A DNA stretch of 37,309 nucleotides from UBA1181 sp045617845 (GTDB lineage Bacteria > Bacteroidota > Bacteroidia > Bacteroidales > Paludibacteraceae): contig JAZLJL010000053.1 of NCBI GenBank assembly GCA_045617845.1, positions 1-37,309 on the forward strand. Direction: 5' to 3'. Both the position numbers and the translations under genes were made by a program. Shown here in pieces: positions 15,664 to 22,846 of the stretch (position 1 is the first letter of the stretch; the number at the start of each line of letters is the position of its first letter). A model generated the notes under the pieces. That model saw only the letters and a list, made by a program, of their open reading frames with translations, made no database searches and was not told where the DNA came from.

Positions 15664-16941
15664 TTAGGCCAAGACTGACAAGAAAAATTTCCAGCAAGGG
15701 ATCACCTCCACAATACCATACGAATCTTCAATCCGCTCCTCTTCATCGTATGTTAAAACAATTCTTCTACTACATGGAACACGCTTGGGCAACTTCTCCA
15801 AAGCCCCTAATTCCCGACTTCGAATCATTTCATCCTGCAACGAATAACTTACCTGAATAGCCATCTCCTTTTCTGGAAGATAAAAATCAACCTCAAATCC
15901 TTCATTGTAAAAAAAGACTTGCTCATTGCCCATGTCATGACCAAACTTCCTAAAAAGATGTAGCGCCACCATATTTTCCAACAACATCGAATCCTTATCC
16001 ATAAGAAACAACCGCAAGATTCCATTATCAATGAAATAGTACTTACAATTACTCTCTTTATCGGCCAAACAACTCACATAATTCCTAACTCTCAGCAAGA
16101 GCCACGCATCCTCACAATATTCTATGTATTTAATCGTGGTCGCAAGACTCAATTTACCGCCCACACTAGACATTAAACTGTTAACTCTATTATAACTAAT
16201 CGGTCGACAAACACTCTCCGCCATTTTTCTTACCAAGACACGGATACCCGCAACATTGCTTATCTTATTCCTTGCGATAACATCACCCAAATAGATTTTT
16301 TGATATACACTATTCAAATAATTGGTACGAACAGGAAGCAATGCAGCCGCAGGTAGTCCTCCATCATGCAAATACTCTTCATAGCACCGAATCATAGCGG
16401 CACGACCCTCCGTAGGGAGAAGATCCAACTCACTGAAGGGAATTTGGTGAACCTCCAAAAACTCTCGCAAACTATACGGATAAACCTCCTTCACTAAGAA
16501 CCTTCCACCCAAGGTAGTATTAATCTCCCCCGATAACATCTTAGCGTTAGAACCTGTTAAATATATGGTGTGCCCAGTATCCGCCATACGTCTAGCGAAT
16601 TTCTCCCAATGCTCAATGTTTTGAATTTCATCCAAAAACAACATTGGACGTTTACCATACATCTCACCATGACACTCCAATAACTTATTAAAATCGTCCG
16701 CTGAGAAATCAGCCAAGCGCTCATCCTCAAAGTTTACATACAACATATCTTCCCACTTACAACCCTGTGACAATAGTTGTTGCATTTTCTGGTACATCAT
16801 ATATGATTTTCCCGAACGACGAACACCTACAATTACGACACAAGGGAAATGATCCTCCGTCATTTCTCTCGGTGTAAGAACATATCGTTCGACCTCCATC
16901 TGATTTTCTCTAAGTATCTTCTTTAACAACTGCTTATCCAT
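15664..16941 (-). CDS. Orphan AAA ATPase, DUF4143 type, with degenerate nuclease-like core
   Basis: A 425-residue AAA/DUF4143 protein. Walker A is GVRRSGKSYMM near residues 38-48, Walker B MLFLDEIQN near 99-107, and LTGSNAKML follows. The middle holds LGDVIARNKI and MAESVCRPISYN, typical of the family, and the C-terminal core reads FEVDFYLPEKEMAIQVSYSL. There the usual ExK is replaced by QVS, so catalytic ability of the nuclease-like domain is doubtful. It differs clearly from the neighbour at 14190-15500, so this is not a recent duplication. Transcribed alone, with two 25-bp direct repeats across its promoter and an argB-like terminator behind it. Confidence 0.85.
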   Translation of the reverse strand: MDKQLLKKILRENQMEVERYVLTPREMTEDHFPCVVIVGVRRSGKSYMMYQKMQQLLSQGCKWEDMLYVNFEDERLADFSADDFNKLLECHGEMYGKRPMLFLDEIQNIEHWEKFARRMADTGHTIYLTGSNAKMLSGEINTTLGGRFLVKEVYPYSLREFLEVHQIPFSELDLLPTEGRAAMIRCYEEYLHDGGLPAAALLPVRTNYLNSVYQKIYLGDVIARNKISNVAGIRVLVRKMAESVCRPISYNRVNSLMSSVGGKLSLATTIKYIEYCEDAWLLLRVRNYVSCLADKESNCKYYFIDNGILRLFLMDKDSMLLENMVALHLFRKFGHDMGNEQVFFYNEGFEVDFYLPEKEMAIQVSYSLQDEMIRSRELGALEKLPKRVPCSRRIVLTYDEEERIEDSYGIVEVIPCWKFFLSVLA

Positions 16942-16962
16942 ACGCTCAATACTTTATAGATG

Positions 16963-16970
16963 CAAAAATA
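16963..16970 (-). promoter_or_regulatory. -7 promoter element for the ATPase gene at 15664-16941
   Basis: On the minus strand TATTTTTG matches TAnnTTTG, 22 bp before the ATG. A TTTG at 16997-16994 lies 23 bp upstream, inside the first of two direct repeats. Confidence 0.45.
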
Positions 16971-16974
16971 CCTA

Positions 16975-17032
16975 TTTTATTCAATCCATTAAACAAAATA
17001 CACTGTTTTTTATTCAATCCACTAAACAAAAT
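16975..17032. repeat. Two 25-bp direct repeats, 33 bp apart, over the ATPase promoter
   Basis: TTTTATTCAATCCA followed by A/C variation and TAAACAAAAT occurs at 16975-16999 and 17008-17032, with one mismatch. The 33-bp period equals that of the unrelated repeat in front of the other ATPase gene (7392-7509). The first copy overlaps the promoter spacer and -33 region, so these could be protein-binding iterons. Confidence 0.8.
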
Positions 17033-17052
17033 GACACATACGTCTTACCGCA

Positions 17053-17115
17053 CACACAAAAAAAAAGAGGAGCCATCGACCCCTCTTTCCTCATCATATC
17101 TCGAACAATTACTTC
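17053..17115 (-). terminator. Terminator repeat copy 3 (downstream of argB)
   Basis: Minus-strand hairpin GAGGGGT/GCTCCTC with a tail of nine T residues, ending argB. The adjoining CTCGAACAATTACTTCG overlaps the argB stop codon and is shared, with changes, by the two copies at 14090 and 15591. Confidence 0.8.
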
Positions 17116-17879
17116 GTAATCACCGTACCTGAATTGTTGCCCAACTCATCCGCCTTGGTGATCACCACCTTGGAGACACCAGCATTGATGGCGGCGAAAG
17201 AGTTCTCCAACTTCGGAATCATACCGCCTTGGATGATGCCCTTCTCCACATACTCTTGGAAGAGTTGCGGGTTGATTTCAGCAATCACACTGTCATCATC
17301 GTTCTCGTCGCGCAACACGCCCTTCTTCTCGAAACAGTAGATGAGCGTCACGTCGAAATATTGGGCGAGCGCCTTGGCAGCTTCGCCAGCGATAGTGTCC
17401 GCATTGGTGTTCAAGAGATTTCCCTTCTTGTCGTGCGTGAGAGGAGCCAAGACCGGCACCACATCCTTGCTGATCAAGTCAGCCAACAAAGAAGCGTTCA
17501 CCTCTTTGACGTCACCCACGAAACCGTAATCGACCGTCTTGACAGGACGTTTGTCGGACCTCATGTAGTTCATATCAGCGCCCGTAAGACCCAAAGCGTT
17601 GAGACCGAGCGACTGGAGATTGGCCACGATATTCTTGTTCACCAATCCGGCATAGACCATCGTCACCACCTTCAATGTCTCCGCATCCGTGATACGACGA
17701 CCATCCACCATCTTGCTCTCGATACCCAATTTGGTAGCAAGCGCGGTAGCGGAACGGCCACCTCCGTGAACGAGCACCTTCTTTCCCTCAATCTTAGAGA
17801 AACGCTCCAACAAACTCTTCAAAGTGGCCTCCTCCTCGACGATCTTACCACCGACTTTAATTACCGTCAACTTTTCCAT
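17109..17879 (-). CDS. argB: Acetylglutamate kinase
   Basis: A 256-residue amino-acid kinase that phosphorylates N-acetyl-L-glutamate, the second step of arginine synthesis, in the cytosol. It begins MEKLTVIKVGGKIVEEE, with the phosphate-binding VHGGGRSATALATKLG near 37-52, the VNKNIV region, and the ATP-site NTNADTIAGEAAKAL near 158-172, ending SGTVITK. The length is normal. I choose the ATG at 17879; the frame stays open 36 bp further, but that extra part would be encoded by the mscL terminator. No other arginine gene is next to it here. It sits 66 bp after mscL, beyond a terminator, so it may depend on readthrough or on a promoter I cannot see. Confidence 0.93.
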   Translation of the reverse strand: MEKLTVIKVGGKIVEEEATLKSLLERFSKIEGKKVLVHGGGRSATALATKLGIESKMVDGRRITDAETLKVVTMVYAGLVNKNIVANLQSLGLNALGLTGADMNYMRSDKRPVKTVDYGFVGDVKEVNASLLADLISKDVVPVLAPLTHDKKGNLLNTNADTIAGEAAKALAQYFDVTLIYCFEKKGVLRDENDDDSVIAEINPQLFQEYVEKGIIQGGMIPKLENSFAAINAGVSKVVITKADELGNNSGTVITK

Positions 17880-17894
17880 GAAAAAAACTAAACT

Positions 17895-17926
17895 TAAAAA
17901 AATAGGAAGGCCCATCGGACCTTCCT
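17895..17926 (-). terminator. Rho-independent terminator of mscL
   Basis: On the minus strand AGGAAGG ... CCTTCCT form the stem and a T-rich tail follows (A run at 17895-17902 on the plus strand). It sits between mscL and argB. Confidence 0.75.
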
Positions 17927-17945
17927 CGCTCTATGATATTAAAAA

Positions 17946-18380
17946 TTATTTGTTCTTCAACAAATCGCGGATCTCCGTCAAAAGAATCTCCTCCTTAGTT
18001 GGCTCCGGAGCTGGAGCTGGAGCAGCGGGAGCCGCCTCTTCCTTCTTCTTGAAGGAGTTGATCAACTTAATGAAGGCGAAGATACAGATGGCCACGATGA
18101 GAAAATCGAAGACAGTCTGCACGAAGTTACCGTAGCTCAAAGTAGCCACACCTGCCTCCTTGGCTTGAGCCAAAGTCTCATATTTCGTGTCGCCACCCAA
18201 CTGAATGAACAATCCGCTGAAATCGATACCACCGACAGCCAAGCTGACCAACGGCATAAAGACATCATTTACCAAAGAAGTCACAATCTTTCCAAATGCG
18301 CCACCAATAATGACACCGACAGCCATGTCGACCACATTACCCTTCATGGCGAATTCCTTAAATTCGTTTAATAATTTCAT
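17946..18380 (-). CDS. mscL: Large-conductance mechanosensitive channel
   Basis: A 144-residue inner-membrane channel that opens under high membrane tension to release solutes on osmotic downshock. It starts MKLLNEFKEFAMKGNVVDMAVGVIIGGAFGKIVTSL, quoted here only as two known parts: the N-terminal amphipathic helix (KLLNEFKEFAMKGN) and the pore helix TM1 (MAVGVIIGGAFGKIV). TM2 lies near FDFLIVAICIFAFIKLI, and a charged cytoplasmic helix after an AAPAAPAPAPEP linker ends the protein. The Ala/Pro linker is longer than in E. coli but the length is normal overall. Single gene with its own terminator. Confidence 0.97.
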   Translation of the reverse strand: MKLLNEFKEFAMKGNVVDMAVGVIIGGAFGKIVTSLVNDVFMPLVSLAVGGIDFSGLFIQLGGDTKYETLAQAKEAGVATLSYGNFVQTVFDFLIVAICIFAFIKLINSFKKKEEAAPAAPAPAPEPTKEEILLTEIRDLLKNK

Positions 18381-18583
18381 ATACTTTATAATCTTAAAAA
18401 TTTAACGTTCAAAAATACAACTTTATTTAGAATTTACAATTTATATCACAGCATATTCAAACATGTAGATTTTAGCTATGTTCCACCTCTTTTCCTGCCT
18501 GAACAAATCAAAGCGCTACAAGTCGTATATTTCACGTTCGCCCAACATCGATCTCGCTGTCGGGAATAGTCTTAGAAGACAAA

Positions 18584-18614
18584 CATCCCGCTGAAACCAC
18601 CTTCCAGCGGGATG
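18584..18614 (-). terminator. Hairpin terminator of the lipoprotein gene
   Basis: CATCCCGCTG and CAGCGGGATG form a perfect 10-bp stem 20-50 bp after the lipoprotein stop codon on the minus strand. The T tail is weak (TTTGTC). The stretch 18420-18580 between it and mscL shows no gene. Confidence 0.6.
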
Positions 18615-18632
18615 CCTGGATCTTCTATTTTT

Positions 18633-19508
18633 TTAATACCGGATAGTTATGTCCTCTCCCTTGGCTCCCCAAAAGCCGCCTTCCATCTTCACCATCCTTC
18701 CCTTCTCGTCGAAAGTGTAATCTAAGGGGATATTATATAAACCGTCGATGAATGAAAATCCACCTTGAATCAAAAATGGCAATTGTTTTGTATGTTTTCC
18801 AAGCAAATTATGGAAAGTAAAGTCCGAATTGATTTGAAAGAAATGATTAAAAAATTCATTCATAAATGATATTTCAGCATAAGTTGGAAAATTTTGTAAG
18901 TTGTCCAATTGTATCGTATCATTTTGTCCGCCCAAGCCAGTTCCATAATATGTTTTTCCACCACCTTCCGGATTAAATCCTACTTCTGATTTAAAAAACT
19001 TATAATGGCTAAGATTAAGCTCTATTAATTTCCCATCATCAGTCTCAGGGAGAAAATCAGATGCGATTGTTCCCATTTTTTGATTGTCGTCATAAGCTTC
19101 TAAAAAAAACAAATTATACGTGCTATCTTTATACGTTAATTTTATTCTCATTCTTTCCAGACAATCATTGTCATGATATGAAAACGAAATGGAGGCCTTC
19201 GTGTCGCCGTTTTTCACGTCCAAAGTCTCCAGAAAACCTTTCGCGTTCAGGCTCTCGTTCGAGAACTCGACGCCAGACTTTTCGGATGTCATCTTAAACG
19301 GCGCATACGAAAATTTCACATCGCCGGATTTCACTACTCTTCCAGAACCATCATACTGGAAATCAATTATTCTTGAGCCATATTCGATACTTGAAACACG
19401 GTTCTCAGCACTCTCTCCTCCACCGTCCTCATTCGTAGCCTTCTCACACGACACGATACCGACCGCCAATAGCAATGCAGCTAATAAATACTTGACTGAC
19501 TGTTTCAT
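18633..19508 (-). CDS. Lipoprotein, DUF4595-like
   Basis: A 291-residue exported lipoprotein. The signal peptide MKQSVKYLLAALLLAVGIVS is followed by the lipidated Cys21 and a short acidic spacer (EKATNEDGGGE). The mature part has beta-rich YD-like pieces such as IEYGSRIIDFQYDGSGRVVK and DYTFDEKGRMVKMEG, as in the DUF4595 family of Bacteroidales surface lipoproteins. No catalytic motif is visible and the ligand is unknown. It starts 8 bp after the stop of the C13-type protease gene, so the two are one operon. The lipoprotein could be a partner or immunity-like companion of that protease, but nothing in the sequence proves it. Confidence 0.7.
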   Translation of the reverse strand: MKQSVKYLLAALLLAVGIVSCEKATNEDGGGESAENRVSSIEYGSRIIDFQYDGSGRVVKSGDVKFSYAPFKMTSEKSGVEFSNESLNAKGFLETLDVKNGDTKASISFSYHDNDCLERMRIKLTYKDSTYNLFFLEAYDDNQKMGTIASDFLPETDDGKLIELNLSHYKFFKSEVGFNPEGGGKTYYGTGLGGQNDTIQLDNLQNFPTYAEISFMNEFFNHFFQINSDFTFHNLLGKHTKQLPFLIQGGFSFIDGLYNIPLDYTFDEKGRMVKMEGGFWGAKGEDITIRY

Positions 19509-19516
19509 TTTCCCTA

Positions 19517-21064
19517 TTACTTTTTGTTAAACAATAATTTATAATTATATATCTCTCCCTGTTCTGATGTCACTTTTAGGATGTAAAAACCATTCTCTTC
19601 GAGCCGTATCCGATTAGAATTTTGTCTTATAAGTTCCACACCATGGACATCATACACAGACAGATACTTGATTTCACCATTCGTTAAATTAACGACCACA
19701 TCCTCTCCATCTTGACGTACACCACAAAAATCCCCAGCATATACAACCGGAGAATCGGTAATCTCCACACCCGATTGTTTTCCTAAAAACATATTATCCC
19801 ATACTTCATTATACGAATAATAACAAGGTGTAGGTCTTACTTCTCCTTCATCCAATGCAAATGGATAAATAGAGAACTGATACGTCGCATAATCGTACGC
19901 TTCCTTATAAGAGACATTCCCGTCCCCATTTGCGTCCGCATCGATTTTTTCGCCTGTTATGGCATCATATCCAGCCATGGCGGCAATCCAATATCGCCCC
20001 CAGACACTATACCCAGGAGAGTATGATGGTTCTATAGAAAATGATGACTCTGTATGTAAAGATGAAGCAGAGATAGACAACTTGTCACCATGTAAAGCGT
20101 TGACAAACGAACCCGAATAGCACTGCGTCATAACAATCGATATCGAATTGGCATCGATTTTTCTCATGTCATTTTTTAATTGTTCAGGAGTTAGATATTC
20201 ATTATTCCAAAGACACATTTCTCCGGTTTCGGCACCATGATCAGTCGTAAATATAAGTAAGTTATCTTTATTCGTTAATTTCATCGACAACTCGTCAAAA
20301 AATGATTCAATGTCACCTAATGTCGCCGCATACGTGACATCACTTATACCGTCTCCATCAAAATCTGTAGGTGCATTCGTGTAATTAGATCCATAGACAA
20401 ACTCATACATCCAATTAGACCACAAATTTAAATTTGAAACATTATCTTCACCTCCTGAAAACAACACATAAATGTTCTCTTTTTTATATCCATACACATC
20501 GACCAACATTTGGTACATCATTGCTATGTTGTTCCAATATCTAGAATAATTGTTTAATGCATCCGCACCGCCGTTGATCAACACCGCATACGAATTGTCT
20601 GCCTTGGTACTCTTACTCCGAACATCCTTATAAATACCATAACCTATTAATTTTTCCTCTGGCGTAGGATAATACGGGTAACCATCTCTAACCGCTACCT
20701 CTTCCTCACCGGACAATGCGGATTTTTCCGCCAGACTCCACTTCTCGAACTGATTCGGAGGCAATGAACTCTTATGTCTTTCTATTTTTTTCGTCTCCTT
20801 ATCCATAAACAAATAGGAACAAGAGTGTCCCCAATCTATTATATAAGGTTTTTCATCAACAAAGAAAATGTATGAATTTTCGGGTACGATAATTGTGTCC
20901 ACTCCAGAAAGGGTAACGATCCTTTCCAACTCTTCGGAACAGGAGTAAACGATATACTTCTTCAGCCCAAGTTCCGTCTCCGCATACTCCACCACGTCAC
21001 GTCGGGCCTCCTCGAATGTGGTTGTGTCGCTAGCCACCGCTTGATGGGATTGCAAATTAAACAC
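19517..21064 (-). CDS. C13/caspase-like cysteine protease with C-terminal sorting tail; signal peptide out of frame
   Basis: Predicted secreted cysteine protease of clan CD (legumain/C13 or gingipain-like). Numbered from the GTG at 21064: an N-terminal prodomain (about 15-130), a catalytic domain with ADNSYAVLINGG, His276 in IFTTDHGAETG and Cys314 in IVMTQCYSGSF, two DxDxDG-type calcium-binding loops (FDGDGISD and ANGDGNVSY), and a T9SS-like tail near the end (LSVYDVHGVEL ... ENGFYILKVTSEQG). The GTG start would cut the signal peptide in half. The natural start is the ATG at 21141 (MKKIFPFC), but a 10-bp repeat between it and the hydrophobic core leaves the two in different frames, so the copy read here looks switched off. 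Upstream of the DUF4595-like lipoprotein gene in one operon. Confidence 0.8.
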   Translation of the reverse strand: MFNLQSHQAVASDTTTFEEARRDVVEYAETELGLKKYIVYSCSEELERIVTLSGVDTIIVPENSYIFFVDEKPYIIDWGHSCSYLFMDKETKKIERHKSSLPPNQFEKWSLAEKSALSGEEEVAVRDGYPYYPTPEEKLIGYGIYKDVRSKSTKADNSYAVLINGGADALNNYSRYWNNIAMMYQMLVDVYGYKKENIYVLFSGGEDNVSNLNLWSNWMYEFVYGSNYTNAPTDFDGDGISDVTYAATLGDIESFFDELSMKLTNKDNLLIFTTDHGAETGEMCLWNNEYLTPEQLKNDMRKIDANSISIVMTQCYSGSFVNALHGDKLSISASSLHTESSFSIEPSYSPGYSVWGRYWIAAMAGYDAITGEKIDADANGDGNVSYKEAYDYATYQFSIYPFALDEGEVRPTPCYYSYNEVWDNMFLGKQSGVEITDSPVVYAGDFCGVRQDGEDVVVNLTNGEIKYLSVYDVHGVELIRQNSNRIRLEENGFYILKVTSEQGEIYNYKLLFNKK

Positions 21065-21141
21065 TAAGAAAAGCGCAAATAAGTAGGCTTCTTCTCTTTT
21101 CTTCTCTTTTCTTCTCTACAAAAAGGAAAGATTTTTTTCAT
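21065..21141 (-). pseudogene. Out-of-frame signal peptide start of the C13-type protease gene
   Basis: ATG at 21141 opens MKKIFPFCREEKRRKEKK and then runs to a stop at about 21064 without reaching the protease frame. In another frame the same DNA encodes EEAYLFALFLVFNLQSHQAV joined to ASD, a good h-region and cleavage site. One extra 10-bp unit, or two fewer, joins the two halves into one signal peptide. Confidence 0.65.
21088..21117. repeat. 10-bp tandem repeat (about 2.7 copies) in the protease signal-peptide region
   Basis: CTTCTCTTTT occurs at 21091-21100 and 21101-21110 and continues as CTTCTCT, preceded by CTT. The unit is not a multiple of three, so each gain or loss changes the reading frame of the protease. 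Confidence 0.85.
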
Positions 21142-21181
21142 TTTCTTTATCATTATTAATAGATATTTTTAAAATACATCG

Positions 21182-21213
21182 CAAATGTAGTATATTATCT
21201 ATAAATAATCAAT
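21182..21213 (-). promoter_or_regulatory. Promoter of the protease/lipoprotein operon
   Basis: On the minus strand ATTG (21213-21210), 20 bp, TACATTTG (21189-21182). The transcript would start about 35 bp before the ATG at 21141 and over 100 bp before the GTG at 21064, which supports the ATG as the original start. Confidence 0.55.
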
Positions 21214-21229
21214 AATCCTGTAACAAAAA

Positions 21230-21769
21230 TCATAAACTTGCGCCCAAAGCATAAGCCTCATCGAGTGCGTCGGTACGCTGAGAGATGTCGCCCTTCCCCC
21301 GCACGCCCCGCACCAAGACCCTGCCGGCATCCTCCATGCCGAAGAAATTGAGACAAAGGCGGTATTGCGCCAAGATAGCGTCGAAGAGTTCGGGAAGCGT
21401 GGCGGCGCCCACCAGCAACAGCGCCATCCGACGGATATGGAAAGTGTCGCGCACCGGATTATGCAGACGGTCGATCACCGCCTTCAGTTGCGCACTGATT
21501 CCGTAAAAGTAGACGGGAGAAGCGACCACCAAGACATCAGCGGAGGATAGCTTGTCATAAATCAGCGACATATCATCCTGTTGGCGACACGGATTGCCCG
21601 CCTTGCCGAAACAGGCGTCACAGCCGAGACAGGGACGCACCTCATAATCGGCCACCGAAACCACCTCCACCTCGTTGCGGAGAGAGGCACCCTCGACAAA
21701 ACGGCGGACCAGCAAATCCGTATTGCCCCCCTTGCGAGGACTACCAAGCAAAACTACTATCTTAGACAT
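21230..21769 (-). CDS. Flavodoxin-family NAD(P)H-dependent FMN reductase
   Basis: A 179-residue cytosolic flavoprotein. The FMN phosphate-binding loop is GSPRKGGNTDLL at residues 9-20, followed by CLGCDACFGKAGNPCRQQDDM, given here as the segment with four Cys near 48-61, and the flavin-site ASPVYFYGISAQLKAVIDR near 83-101. This is the pattern of iron-sulfur flavoprotein/NADPH-dependent FMN reductases; the Cys cluster may bind an Fe-S centre or a metal. The substrate is unknown. It starts 11 bp after the stop of the acidic lipoprotein gene, so the two are probably co-transcribed although their roles look unrelated. Confidence 0.88.
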   Translation of the reverse strand: MSKIVVLLGSPRKGGNTDLLVRRFVEGASLRNEVEVVSVADYEVRPCLGCDACFGKAGNPCRQQDDMSLIYDKLSSADVLVVASPVYFYGISAQLKAVIDRLHNPVRDTFHIRRMALLLVGAATLPELFDAILAQYRLCLNFFGMEDAGRVLVRGVRGKGDISQRTDALDEAYALGASL

Positions 21770-21780
21770 ACGATATGCGA

Positions 21781-22740
21781 TTATTTTTTGGCGCTGAATG
21801 GGTTATCCGGCAACGTTTCGGAGAACTTGACAGCCTCCATGCTCTTCCCGTCGCCGCTGACGTATAACATCAAACACTTATACTGAAGGATCTTCAATGA
21901 CTGCATCTCGACGCCGTCACACGCCTTACCCAAGATCGTTTCGGTAACCGCTTCCGCACCGGTCATTTTACCAGTCGACAATAAAGTTTTGATCTGCTCC
22001 GAATAATTGAAATACGTATTATAGCCATTCTCCCAAGGATATGATTCACTTACGAAAGCACACTTATCACCATTTTCTTCCCCATGACCATACTGATATA
22101 TACTTTGTGCCTCCTCATCATAGATAGCACCTGCCCATCCACAATCATCAGCAGTATAAATATGTTCTTTGCGACCATAATTATCGAAGATGTAATATAT
22201 CTCCTTGTCACCATCGGCATGATCGACATAAGTGACGAAGCCCTGTTTGATACCGTAACGGTACCTGTCACATTCACACGGTTCATCACCATTCGAAATG
22301 CTCTTCTCGAAAGAGACCTCGTAAGATTTAGTGCATTCACCGTTCGTCACCGTATAGGTGACACTCTTACCATTGGAGAAATCCTGCGGAACCATGGAAT
22401 TCGGCTCGACGGTATAACCGTCAGGCACCTCGACCACAGGCTTCACATTCGATAGACTGCTCACGACCGAACCCTGTGTGACGGTACAGACAATCGTACC
22501 CGCCTCGTCGTCAATCTTTCCGATAGCGGGAGGATTAATCGTCGCAAAATCAGAAATCACGCAATCCGCACATTGGGAAGTTTGGTTTTTATCATCCTTC
22601 TTGTCATCCTTCTGATTCTCTTTATTGTTATTACCATTGCCATTATCATTATTGTCGTCGTCGTCACCACAACTGAACAAGGCTGTCATTGCCACCAACA
22701 AGGAAGCCGTAAGAAGTAAAATACGTCTATTCATATCCAA
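21781..22740 (-). CDS. Acidic-tether surface lipoprotein
   Basis: A 319-residue lipoprotein. The signal peptide ends at FS with the lipidated Cys at about residue 24, followed by GDDDDNNDNGNGN and a long Asn/Lys/Asp-rich tether. An acidic stretch right after the lipidated Cys is the known Bacteroidetes lipoprotein export signal, so surface exposure is likely. Residues about 55-145 form a small beta domain (PPAIGKIDDEAGTIVCTV ... VTYTVTNGECTKSYEV), like DUF5018-type or PKD-like domains of Bacteroidales surface proteins. The C-terminal part (DKEIYYIFDNYGRKEHIY) is unrecognised. Two ATGs (22740 and 22734) could start it. It precedes the flavodoxin-family gene by 11 bp. Confidence 0.7.
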   Translation of the reverse strand: MDMNRRILLLTASLLVAMTALFSCGDDDDNNDNGNGNNNKENQKDDKKDDKNQTSQCADCVISDFATINPPAIGKIDDEAGTIVCTVTQGSVVSSLSNVKPVVEVPDGYTVEPNSMVPQDFSNGKSVTYTVTNGECTKSYEVSFEKSISNGDEPCECDRYRYGIKQGFVTYVDHADGDKEIYYIFDNYGRKEHIYTADDCGWAGAIYDEEAQSIYQYGHGEENGDKCAFVSESYPWENGYNTYFNYSEQIKTLLSTGKMTGAEAVTETILGKACDGVEMQSLKILQYKCLMLYVSGDGKSMEAVKFSETLPDNPFSAKK

Positions 22741-22795
22741 AAATATTATGATTTGTTACACACTAAAATAAACATCACCGCCCGAAGGCATTATA

Positions 22796-22803
22796 CAAAT
22801 ATA
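22796..22803 (-). promoter_or_regulatory. -7 promoter element for the acidic lipoprotein gene
   Basis: On the minus strand TATATTTG matches TAnnTTTG, 56 bp before the start at 22740. No -33 TTTG seen. Confidence 0.4.
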
Positions 22804-22846
22804 ACCTTTCCCATGGAAAATCATATATCTAAAGCCTAAAAACTCA

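Noticed and set aside
14190..16941. The two adjacent ATPase genes as a tandem duplication
   Set aside because: Their Walker regions, middle domains and C-terminal cores differ clearly (DUF234-type and DUF4143-type); only the flanking terminators are alike.
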